In this document: positions 1 through 5,054 of the stretch, one piece after another | Position numbering within the stretch: the stretch's first letter is position 1 | Layout: every line of letters starts with the position of its first letter | Source of the DNA: Thermomicrobiales bacterium | Lineage (GTDB): Bacteria > Chloroflexota > Limnocylindria > Limnocylindrales > CSP1-4 | Assembly (NCBI GenBank): GCA_004525275.1 | Contig: SPCO01000134.1 | Location: 1-5,054, forward strand | Direction of reading: 5' to 3' | Length of the DNA: 5,054 bases | Notes under the pieces: model-generated | Databases searched by the model: none | Told to the model about the DNA's origin: nothing | What the model saw: only the letters and a program-made list of their open reading frames with translations | Made by a program: the position numbers and the translations under genes

Positions 1-55
1 CCGTAGGAAGCGAGTGGTCGGCGCCTGAAGGTGGTACGGCGGGTGGTACAGAGGC

Positions 56-92
56 AAACGATGGCCCCGAGACAGACGTCCCGGGGCCGTTT
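56..92. terminator. Bidirectional terminator-like hairpin 3' of the tRNA gene
   Basis: A perfect 7-bp GC stem is visible: GGCCCCG at 63-69 pairs with CGGGGCC at 82-88 around a 12-nt loop. AAAC (56-59) and GTTT (89-92) flank it and can extend pairing across a short bulge. Read on the minus strand it lies about 20 nt beyond the 3' end of the tRNA and is followed by a short T-containing stretch, so it may end tRNA transcription. Read on the plus strand it is followed by GTTTTC-like sequence and could also end a gene entering from the left. The T-tract is short on both sides, so the intrinsic terminator call is tentative. Confidence 0.55.
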
Positions 93-105
93 CACGCTCA
101 GAGTG

Positions 106-182
106 TGGCCCGCCCGGAGGGATTCGAACCCCCGACCTACTGATCCGAAGTCAGTCGCTCTGATCCACTGAGCTACGGGCGG
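106..182 (-). tRNA. tRNA-Arg (anticodon UCG), CCA end encoded
   Basis: The complement folds into a complete cloverleaf. Acceptor strands CCGCCCG (182-176) and CGGGCGG (116-110) pair perfectly over 7 bp. The D stem is GCTC/GAGC and the anticodon stem is ACTGA/TCAGT. The 7-nt loop CTTCGGA places UCG at 148-146, reading the arginine codon CGA and, by wobble, possibly CGG. The T arm has a GGGGG/CCCTC stem (one G-U pair) with loop TTCGAAT. The variable loop is five nucleotides. The discriminator is G at 109, followed by a genomically encoded CCA at 108-106, so the mature body without CCA is 109-182. All tRNA sequence signatures are intact, which argues for a functional gene and not a remnant left by an integrated element. 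Confidence 0.97.
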
Positions 183-183
183 A

Positions 184-219
184 CGGGCGGATGATACCTC
201 GCCCGCCGTGACCGGCCAG
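184..219 (-). promoter_or_regulatory. Promoter of the tRNA-Arg gene
   Basis: On the minus strand a TATCAT hexamer (196-191) matches the sigma-70 -10 consensus in four to five positions. Seventeen bases further upstream lies CTGGCC (219-214), a poor -35 match. The -10 position predicts transcription starting at about 184, only two bases before the mature tRNA 5' end, leaving almost no 5' leader for processing. The -10 box is the persuasive part. The rest of the 183-328 gap holds the plus-strand leader of the next gene and a small perfect hairpin (CCAGG 282-286 with CCTGG 291-295) of unknown meaning. Confidence 0.5.
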
Positions 220-314
220 TCCGTGCCGCCGTCGTGACCGATGGCCCTAGACGGCCGCCTGCAGCGCGACCAGACTTGGTTCCAGGCCCGCCTGGGTCGT
301 TTGCGTTGCAAGGT

Positions 315-320
315 GGAGGA
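315..320 (+). promoter_or_regulatory. Ribosome binding site of the DUF4389 gene
   Basis: GGAGGA lies 8 nt before the GTG at 329 and decides that non-ATG start. It is the strongest Shine-Dalgarno sequence in the window. Confidence 0.8.
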
Positions 321-328
321 AGCGGAAC

Positions 329-901
329 GTGGTCACACCACCGGAGTCGTACGCGGCTCGCCTCGAGATCGACTACCCCGAAAAGCTGGACCGTTTCACG
401 ACGTTCTTCCGGCTGATCTGGATCATCCCGATCAGTATCGTCGTGAGCTCGCTCACGGCCGGGGTCGTTTTCGCGACGCTGCTGATGATCGTGTTCAGGC
501 AGCGCTACCCGCGATGGTGGTTCGACTTTGCGCGGGAATATACACGCTTCGTGGCGCGGGTCGTTGCCTACTGCTGCCTGCTCACCGACCAGTATCCCTC
601 GACGGTTGATGAGCAGTCGGTGCATCTCGAGATCGACTACCCCGACGTCGAGCGAGACCTCAATCGCTGGCTGCCCCTGGTGAAGTGGCTCCTGGCGATC
701 CCGCACTTCATCGCGCTCTTCGTGCTGGGCTTCATCGGATTCTTCGTCTGGGTCATTGCCTGGTTTGCCATTCTCTTCACCGGGCGCTACCCGCGGGCAC
801 TCTTCGATTACCTGGTGGGGGTCAACAGGTGGGGACTTCGCGTGGCTGCCTACGTGACCTTGCTTGTCACGGACCAGTATCCGCCGTTCAGCCTCAAGTG
901 A
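329..901 (+). CDS. Tandem DUF4389 integral membrane protein
   Basis: This 190-residue protein consists of two DUF4389 units, a domain of unknown function found in membrane proteins of Actinobacteria and Chloroflexota. Unit 1 spans about residues 12-90 and unit 2 about 100-186. Each begins with LEIDYP, has a hydrophobic stretch (about 26-56 and 113-150, each long enough for one or two membrane passes), then a RYPR motif (59-62, 153-156), an amphipathic F/Y-rich helix, and ends in TDQYP. The start is GTG at 329: GGAGGA (315-320) lies 8 nt upstream, an excellent ribosome binding site, and no better in-frame start is seen. No catalytic motif is visible, so the role is unknown; it is probably in the cytoplasmic membrane. 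It reads away from the tRNA and converges on the next gene. The two halves still share exact DNA words, pointing to internal duplication. Confidence 0.9.
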   Translation: MVTPPESYAARLEIDYPEKLDRFTTFFRLIWIIPISIVVSSLTAGVVFATLLMIVFRQRYPRWWFDFAREYTRFVARVVAYCCLLTDQYPSTVDEQSVHLEIDYPDVERDLNRWLPLVKWLLAIPHFIALFVLGFIGFFVWVIAWFAILFTGRYPRALFDYLVGVNRWGLRVAAYVTLLVTDQYPPFSLK

Positions 902-958
902 ATCGAAGGGCGGCAAGCGCTCGGCGGACTGATTGGCCGTGACGAGGGTATAGCTCGA

Positions 959-1414
959 TCAGGCCGACCGGCGCATGTCCTCGTCGGGTCGGGTCGCCAT
1001 GAACAACTCGCGACGGCGGAGTTGGCTCAGTTCGTACCAGGAGAGCGTCGCCCGATTGAGGGCGCTCGGGCTGATGTCCGAACCGCGGGCCATGACCAAC
1101 GCCCGAACCGCGGCGCTCACCAATACTGCCGTGACCTTGGCGGCGATCACGGTCGATGCGTCGCCGGCTGCGGTCGCCGCAACCTCGACCGATCGCGCGC
1201 GGGAGAGCGCCGTCACGATGAACGCCTCGGCGATCTCGGTCGGCAACAGACTGGCACCCGAGCGGAGCAACGCATGGGCTGCTTCCATGGCGCACAGATC
1301 CTCGCCGGCTTCGTCGCGCAGGGGGATCTCGCGACCATCGAACCCGCGGAGCGGCAATCCGAGACGGAGCCGCTCAGCAAGCAGGGGCAGATCGTCGTTG
1401 CACTTCGTATCCAT
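959..1414 (-). CDS. Small hypothetical protein, alanine-rich and helical
   Basis: This is a 151-residue protein I do not recognise. It begins MDTKCNDDLP, has a charged amphipathic N-terminal third (residues 8-60), a moderately hydrophobic Ala/Val-rich segment (about 79-109, perhaps a buried helix and not clearly membrane-spanning), and an Arg-rich C-terminus. Composition is balanced with high GC at third positions, whereas the overlapping plus-strand frames give Ser/Arg-rich translations typical of shadows; this decides the strand. The chosen ATG (1414-1412) has GAAGGAA (1430-1424) about 8 nt upstream. An in-frame ATG at 1456 would add 14 basic residues without a Shine-Dalgarno sequence, though it lies just after a -10-like TATCGT and could be a leaderless start. 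The gene is divergent from the M23 peptidase gene and convergent with the DUF4389 gene (57-bp gap, no clear terminator). Confidence 0.7.
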   Translation of the reverse strand: MDTKCNDDLPLLAERLRLGLPLRGFDGREIPLRDEAGEDLCAMEAAHALLRSGASLLPTEIAEAFIVTALSRARSVEVAATAAGDASTVIAAKVTAVLVSAAVRALVMARGSDISPSALNRATLSWYELSQLRRRELFMATRPDEDMRRSA

Positions 1415-1465
1415 CGGGCGGCGTTCCTTCAGGCAGCGTGGCCGTATCTGGCCCATCGGAATTCG

Positions 1466-1471
1466 ACGATA
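1466..1471 (-). promoter_or_regulatory. Candidate -10 box of the small hypothetical gene
   Basis: TATCGT on the minus strand (1471-1466) matches the TAnnnT -10 pattern and would start transcription near 1459, giving a leader of about 45 nt to the preferred ATG at 1414, or almost none to the alternative ATG at 1456. No good -35 hexamer is seen (ACCGCA at 1494-1489 with a 17-nt spacer). Confidence 0.4.
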
Positions 1472-1499
1472 GGGCCTGCCGGTAGCGGTGCGGTGCCCG

Positions 1500-1525
1500 G
1501 AACGATGAAGAACTCGCTATCGTTC
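1500..1525. promoter_or_regulatory. Inverted repeat, candidate operator over the M23 promoter
   Basis: GAACGAT (1500-1506) and ATCGTTC (1519-1525) form a perfect 7-bp inverted repeat with a 12-nt spacer. The right arm overlaps the candidate -10 box TATCGT (1518-1523) of the peptidase gene. A third copy of the half-site, ACGATAG (1466-1472), is also a perfect 7-base inverted match to CTATCGT (1517-1523). Placement in a divergent intergenic region suits a dimeric regulator, but it could be chance or an RNA hairpin. The binding protein is unknown. Confidence 0.4.
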
Positions 1526-1530
1526 TCAGG
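1518..1530 (+). promoter_or_regulatory. Candidate -10 box giving a leaderless M23 mRNA
   Basis: TATCGT (1518-1523) is followed by exactly six bases before the GTG at 1530, so normal -10 to +1 geometry puts the transcription start on the first base of the start codon. This agrees with the lack of any Shine-Dalgarno sequence before that GTG. The -35 region (GCCCGG, 1495-1500) does not match consensus, so the call rests on the -10 box and spacing. Confidence 0.45.
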
Positions 1531-2390
1531 TGACCAGTCAGCATCGCAGCTCGCGCCGTTCACGCCTGCTCTTGCCATCCGCCGTGGGCCTGGGCCTGGT
1601 CGTCGGGATCGGATGGGCACTTCTCGGTCCCTCGGCCGCGCCCGTCGAGTCGAACGTGGGTAACGTCGCCGGCTCGGGTCAGACGACTGGCGCGCCACCG
1701 GTTGATATGGGGTCCTCGGGATCGGTCGCCCCGATCATCGTCCCAGACGGGAGCCTCGCGCCAGGAGGCTCGGTGAGCCCGATCGTTCCGGTCGAGATCG
1801 AGGATGAGCCGGAGGGTGCTCCGCCGATCGAGACCCTGACCGGCTACCAATGGCCCCTCCCGCACGGTCGAATCACGCTTCCGTTCGGACCAACGCCGTG
1901 GGGTTCACGAGTCGTCGATGGCGAGCTGTTCCACGATGGCCTGGATCTGGCCACATTCTGCGGCGACCGGGTGGTGGCCGCGCATGACGGTGAGGTGATC
2001 GCCGCCGGTCGCCACTATGACTTCGCGATGGGCTGGCTCGGCGACCTCACTCCGTACACGAACCGGCTCGACGCCAAGCAGCTTTGGGGCACGCTCCCGA
2101 TCGTGGTCGTCGTCGACGACGGCAACGGCTACCGAAGCATGTACGCACATTTCGGCAAGATCGTCGTGAAGAGGGGCGACACCGTGGAGGCGGGCTCGCT
2201 CCTCGGCTACGAGGGTCGAACCGGGCGTGCCTCCGGTTGCCACCTCCATTATGGGTTGTACAGTCCCGCCGAGACGGCCGAGTTCCGGATCGTCCGCGCC
2301 GTGTCGAGGCGGATGAAGCTACCGACTGCGGAGATCGCTCGGGTCGATCCGCGCCTGGTCTTGCCCAACCGCGCCAAGCCGTCGGACTAG
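1530..2390 (+). CDS. M23-family (LytM-type) zinc metallopeptidase, exported
   Basis: This 286-residue protein probably cleaves peptide cross-links of peptidoglycan outside the membrane. The N-terminus is basic (residues 1-12, rich in Arg) followed by a hydrophobic segment (13-33), acting as signal peptide or membrane anchor; no lipobox cysteine is present. A Gly/Pro/Ser/acidic low-complexity linker (about 34-104) leads to the catalytic domain (about 107-245). The zinc ligands are H135 and D139 (H-x3-D in FHDGLDLA) and H240 of HLH (238-240), with H207 in YAHF as the expected catalytic histidine, so it should be active. About 25 extra residues (163-188) are inserted before the strand IVVVVDDGNGY compared with minimal LytM domains. 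The only two cysteines, C144 and C237, flank the active site. GTG 1530 is chosen because it retains the basic signal region; it has no Shine-Dalgarno and may be leaderless. No adjacent partner gene is evident. Confidence 0.94.
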   Translation: MTSQHRSSRRSRLLLPSAVGLGLVVGIGWALLGPSAAPVESNVGNVAGSGQTTGAPPVDMGSSGSVAPIIVPDGSLAPGGSVSPIVPVEIEDEPEGAPPIETLTGYQWPLPHGRITLPFGPTPWGSRVVDGELFHDGLDLATFCGDRVVAAHDGEVIAAGRHYDFAMGWLGDLTPYTNRLDAKQLWGTLPIVVVVDDGNGYRSMYAHFGKIVVKRGDTVEAGSLLGYEGRTGRASGCHLHYGLYSPAETAEFRIVRAVSRRMKLPTAEIARVDPRLVLPNRAKPSD

Positions 2391-3790
2391 GGTTGACTGC
2401 GCCGATATCGGCGCCCGATCAGCCAGAACGCGGGAATCGAGGCAAGCGCCGCCGACAGCGACGCCCGGCCGCCATCTCGCGACTCGATCGCCAGCAGCTC
2501 ATCAGCCGAGACCGAGTCTGCCGGACGCGCATCGACCGTCGCGAGATCGATCGTGACCCGACCCGGATCCGCGATCCCGAGGCTGGCCACCAGCGCCTCC
2601 GGCCACTCCCCGGGCTCGTACTCAGCCCGGATCTCGGCCTCCGCGCGCCAATTCGGGCGGCGTAGCAGGATGGCCTGCCAGGCGGCCGCGACGGCCTGGG
2701 TGACGGTCCCGTCGCCTGGCGACGGCCTGGCCGTGATGGCCTCGCCACGGGCCCACCGGGCGGCCTGGTGGAGCAGGCCGTACTCGTCGAGGTCGGCGTA
2801 CGCCGTCAGCTGCTCCGCCGGCGAAGACTCCCCGAAGATCGCCCGGATCGATGGGCCGAAGACTTCGGCGAGATCGAGGTCGATGGCCCGTACGGTCCGA
2901 TGGAAATAGACCTGCTGGTAGATGAATCGACGCGACGTCAGGAACATCTCGAGCGCCGGCAGACCCGGCTCGAACAAGGTCAGGCCGCGCTCCGAGATGA
3001 ACGAGTAGCGTCGAAGCCGCTCGACGTCGATCGGCCCGACCGCGACCCCCGTCATGTAGGCGTCACGTCGCACGTAGTCGAGGTTGTCAACGGTAAAGAC
3101 GCCGGACAGGAGCGGCTGGAGCAGGCGAACCCAGCGCGGCATCGTCGGGTCGATGATCGCGGGTTTGGAGACGAGGAACGCAACCCAGGCTGGATCGATC
3201 GTCTCACCGTCCGCGAAAGCGTCACGTTCAGCGACAGCGCCGGGAGCTCGTCGGAGGCCAGCGATAAGTCCACCCAGTTCGTCCTCGATGATCCGTTGCG
3301 ACAGGTCCTCGTGAGTGAGCCGCTTGTCGCTCGGACGTCGCTCGTCGCTGGGTGCCGGAAAGCCCGACAAGACGTGGTCATCGAAGAAATGGGCGAACGG
3401 TCCGTGCCCCACGTCGTGAAGCAGGCCGGCCATCCGCAACGTCTCGACGACGAGGCCTGCAGACGGGGCGGGATCCTGGGTATCGGCAAGCGTGGAGCGC
3501 AGGCTCGGGTACAGGGACCGGGCCCACAGCCCTGCCTCGTGCATCACCCCAAGGCCGTGGGTGAACCGGGAATGCTCGGCGGTCGGGAAGACCCAGCGGG
3601 CGCTCTGCAGCTGGCTGATCCGGCGCATCCGCTGTAGCCAGGCCGTGTCGAGCAGGTCCTCCTCCGCGACGGCCTCGTCCGGGAGATCGGCCGCCGCGGA
3701 TTCGCTTCGGGTCAGCCGCTTGGTCAACTCGACATACCCGTGGATCGGGTCGCTGATGAGGTTGACCGCCGCGAACGGGTGTCGTCGCAT
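2387..3790 (-). CDS. SAMHD1-like HD-domain phosphohydrolase (COG1078 type), probable dNTP triphosphohydrolase
   Basis: A 467-residue cytoplasmic protein of the HD superfamily. Relatives (SAMHD1, bacterial dGTPases and YwfO-like proteins) hydrolyse dNTPs to deoxynucleosides and triphosphate. The N-terminus carries the family hallmark DPIHGYVELT, then RFTHGLGV giving R75 and H78, then LLHDVGHGPFAHF giving H125, D126, H129 and H134, and VDNLDYVRRD giving D235, Y239 and D243. By motif spacing these match SAMHD1 R164, H167, H206/D207, H210, H215, D311, Y315 and D319, so the metal site H78-H125-D126-D235 and the phosphate/sugar contacts are intact. The C-terminal 120 residues diverge. Substrate is inferred only. 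Two adjacent starts exist: ATG 3790, sharing one base with the upstream stop, or GTG 3793, overlapping it by four; neither has a Shine-Dalgarno, so translation is probably coupled to the WYL gene. The stop interlocks with the convergent M23 stop. Confidence 0.93.
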   Translation of the reverse strand: MRRHPFAAVNLISDPIHGYVELTKRLTRSESAAADLPDEAVAEEDLLDTAWLQRMRRISQLQSARWVFPTAEHSRFTHGLGVMHEAGLWARSLYPSLRSTLADTQDPAPSAGLVVETLRMAGLLHDVGHGPFAHFFDDHVLSGFPAPSDERRPSDKRLTHEDLSQRIIEDELGGLIAGLRRAPGAVAERDAFADGETIDPAWVAFLVSKPAIIDPTMPRWVRLLQPLLSGVFTVDNLDYVRRDAYMTGVAVGPIDVERLRRYSFISERGLTLFEPGLPALEMFLTSRRFIYQQVYFHRTVRAIDLDLAEVFGPSIRAIFGESSPAEQLTAYADLDEYGLLHQAARWARGEAITARPSPGDGTVTQAVAAAWQAILLRRPNWRAEAEIRAEYEPGEWPEALVASLGIADPGRVTIDLATVDARPADSVSADELLAIESRDGGRASLSAALASIPAFWLIGRRYRRSQP

Positions 3791-4791
3791 CACCGGTACC
3801 GGGCGGCTGCTCGGGCATGTGTTGCGGCAACGTCGTCGCGCAGCGAGGCTGGCCCGACGACCTCCACGTCATCGCCCCAGGACAGGATCCACAACCGGAT
3901 CTCGATCGTGCCCGACACGCTGGCTCGCCATCGCAGCCAACCGTCCGTCTCGCTGGACACGCTCTGCGTCGGATGCCACGTTGCCTCCATGATCCGGTCG
4001 GCAACGTTGGGCGCGAACCGAAGTTCGACCGCGACCTGGGGCTGGTCCGCGATGATGTCCCAGGCCGCGCGAAGGGCCGATGTCGTGGCCGCCGGGTCGG
4101 GCGGTTCGAAGGTCCGCGGGGTGAGGGCGGCTGAACCGATCCGCTCGATCTTGAACGTCCGGAGCGCCGCGCGTTCCTCATCGAAGCCGATGAGGTACAG
4201 AGCATGAGTCTGCAGCGACGGCTCGAGCAGGTATGGCCTCACCGTGGCCCGACGGGGTTTGGCCCCGCCCTCATATCGAGCCGGGGCGTACTCGAAGGTG
4301 ACCACCCGTCGCTCCGCCCAGGCCTTGGTCAGCAGCCGGACGTTGGCGCTGAACCGCTCGTCCCGCGGGGCCTTGGACAGCCCATCCAGCGTGCGTTCCA
4401 CGTGCTCGGCAAGCGGTGACGGCAGGCCCCGCTCCAACTTCTCGAATGCCGCTGCCAGGTCCGGGTCGTACTTGTCCGTGTAGCGGACCATCAACCGGGC
4501 TGATAGCACGACCGCCATCGCCTCCTGCTGTGTCAGCTTTAGCGGTGGCAGGAACGCCTTTTCGTCATCGATGCCCCAGACGCCGTCTTCGCCCCAGACC
4601 GGGAGCCGGAGTTCTTCCTGGAGCGCGGTCAGATCGCGATAGACGGTCCGAACGGACATCCCGACTCGATTCGCGATATCGGCCGTGCGGATCCCTTCCG
4701 GGTGCGACTGCAGGAGGGAGACGAGGCGGGTCAACCGAGCCAGCCGATCGCGCTTGGTGGAATACCGCTCGCGATCGTCGTCGATGGTCAT
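3790..4791 (-). CDS. WYL-domain HTH transcriptional regulator
   Basis: A 333-residue protein with the standard three-part layout of WYL regulators. Residues about 17-69 form a DeoR/HTH_11-type winged helix, with recognition helix SVRTVYRDLTAL (46-57) and a wing ending VWGI. A helical linker follows (about 80-140). The WYL domain (about 149-224) contains VRPYLLEP and HALYLIGFDEE, where the namesake W-Y-L reads L-Y-L. The C-terminal extension (WCX, about 254-333) contains VELRFAP and a final DVEVVGP segment. WYL domains sense ligands such as nucleic acids or nucleotides, and family members repress or activate phage-defence, DNA-repair and metabolic genes. The ATG at 4791 is preferred over a TTG at 4824 because it makes a 4-nt ATGA overlap with the upstream gene's stop; the TTG would overlap that gene by 37 nt and has no ribosome site. 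Its own stop overlaps the HD gene start. Confidence 0.93.
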   Translation of the reverse strand: MTIDDDRERYSTKRDRLARLTRLVSLLQSHPEGIRTADIANRVGMSVRTVYRDLTALQEELRLPVWGEDGVWGIDDEKAFLPPLKLTQQEAMAVVLSARLMVRYTDKYDPDLAAAFEKLERGLPSPLAEHVERTLDGLSKAPRDERFSANVRLLTKAWAERRVVTFEYAPARYEGGAKPRRATVRPYLLEPSLQTHALYLIGFDEERAALRTFKIERIGSAALTPRTFEPPDPAATTSALRAAWDIIADQPQVAVELRFAPNVADRIMEATWHPTQSVSSETDGWLRWRASVSGTIEIRLWILSWGDDVEVVGPASLRDDVAATHARAAARYR

Positions 4792-5054
4792 GGACCCGGA
4801 GGATAGACGACCGCGTCGCGCCAACGCTCGGTGGCGGTCATGCGGACGTCGATCGTGCCGATCAATGCCTCGGGGACGATCCCGGCAGCCTCGCCGTTGG
4901 CGCTACCGACGACCTGGCCGAGCTGGCCATCAAGGAAGACCCAGTAGTCGAGCTGGCTCCGCCAGCGATGGAGATCGGCATCGCCGACGAGCGAGCTGAT
5001 CTCGGGGAATGCCTCGCGGAAGATGTCGCCATCGACGGAGACCCGGCACCGTCG
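4788..5054 (-). CDS. C-terminal end of an unrecognised protein (partial, start outside window)
   Basis: One minus-strand frame is open from the right edge to TGA at 4790-4788, giving 88 residues without a start codon needed at the edge. The translation looks protein-like: it contains LHRWRSQLDYWVFLDGQLG, then GTIDVRMTATERWRD and ends VVYPPGP. High GC at third positions and alternating hydrophobic residues suggest beta-strands, as in a lipocalin- or lipoprotein-like fold, but no family can be named with confidence and no localisation signal is visible because the N-terminus is missing. Its stop overlaps the WYL regulator's start in ATGA, so it is the upstream member of the same operon. The coupling supports both this reading frame and the WYL start. 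The operon promoter must lie beyond the window. Confidence 0.75.
   Translation of the reverse strand, partial: RRCRVSVDGDIFREAFPEISSLVGDADLHRWRSQLDYWVFLDGQLGQVVGSANGEAAGIVPEALIGTIDVRMTATERWRDAVVYPPGP

Noticed and set aside
30..49. GGTGGTAC occurring twice (30-37 and 42-49) near the left edge
   Set aside because: Two 8-nt copies are too short to call a repeat element. A frame ending in TGA at 26-28 could be the tail of a plus-strand gene, but 28 bases cannot support that.
106..182. The tRNA-Arg as an integration site of a mobile element
   Set aside because: No integrase gene, no duplicated tRNA 3' end and no att-like repeat were seen elsewhere in the window.
173..916. Minus-strand open frame of 247 codons opposite the DUF4389 gene
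   Set aside because: It runs antisense across the whole DUF4389 gene and into the tRNA 5' end. Its product is rich in Glu, Arg, Asp and Pro without domain structure, as expected of a shadow frame in GC-rich DNA.
975..1663. Two plus-strand frames (975-1472 and 1022-1663) opposite the small hypothetical gene
   Set aside because: Their products are Ser/Arg/Ala- or Gly/Arg-rich and unstructured, and the second runs into the M23 gene in another frame. The minus-strand frame has better composition and a ribosome site.
2768..3637. Plus-strand frame of 289 codons opposite the HD phosphohydrolase gene
   Set aside because: It is wholly antisense to a gene with intact family motifs, and its Arg/Glu/Gln-rich product shows no recognisable domain.
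3378..4205. Minus-strand frame of 275 codons spanning the WYL/HD junction
   Set aside because: It overlaps both genes on the same strand in another frame and is extremely Arg/Pro/Ser-rich.
4801..4806. TATCCT on the minus strand as a -10 box for the WYL gene
   Set aside because: It lies inside the last codons of the upstream partial gene, has no -35 at proper spacing (TTGGCG is only 13 nt away), and the ATGA overlap already explains expression.
4792..4824. Upstream TTG start for the WYL regulator adding 11 residues
   Set aside because: There is no Shine-Dalgarno, it would overlap the upstream gene by 37 nt, and the ATG at 4791 forms a typical ATGA overlap.

Overview
This is a compact, GC-rich bacterial chromosomal window with one tRNA gene and six protein genes, one of them cut by the right edge. 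G or C dominates third codon positions, initiation at GTG is used, several genes lack a visible Shine-Dalgarno sequence, and the M23 peptidase and tandem DUF4389 protein types fit a high-GC Chloroflexota bacterium, possibly a Limnocylindria-like uncultured lineage. That assignment is inference; a high-GC actinobacterium cannot be excluded from sequence alone. No mobile element, CRISPR array or phage gene is visible.

Left part (1-1530): a bidirectional terminator-like hairpin (56-92) sits at the 3' side of a minus-strand tRNA-Arg(UCG) whose CCA end is encoded in the DNA. A clear -10 box lies directly upstream of the tRNA. Next, on the plus strand, is a membrane protein made of two DUF4389 units. 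It converges on a small minus-strand gene of unknown function. A 115-bp divergent intergenic region separates that gene from the next one and holds two TATCGT -10 candidates and three inverted/direct copies of an ACGAT half-site.

Middle (1530-2390): a secreted or membrane-anchored M23-family (LytM type) metallopeptidase with all zinc ligands present, probably translated from a leaderless mRNA starting at GTG 1530. Its TAG stop interlocks with the TAG stop of the convergent gene in one CTAG tetranucleotide.

Right part (2387-5054): a minus-strand operon of three genes joined by stop/start overlaps. First comes the C-terminal 88 codons of an unrecognised protein (start beyond the window). Its TGA overlaps the ATG of a WYL-domain HTH regulator (ATGA), and the regulator's TGA overlaps the start of a SAMHD1-like HD-domain phosphohydrolase (GTGATG). 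The tight coupling means the regulator and the predicted dNTP triphosphohydrolase are made together. A WYL regulator coupled to a nucleotide hydrolase is the most interesting arrangement here: it could be a nucleotide-pool or phage-responsive module, but it could equally be ordinary housekeeping, and nothing in the window proves a defence role.
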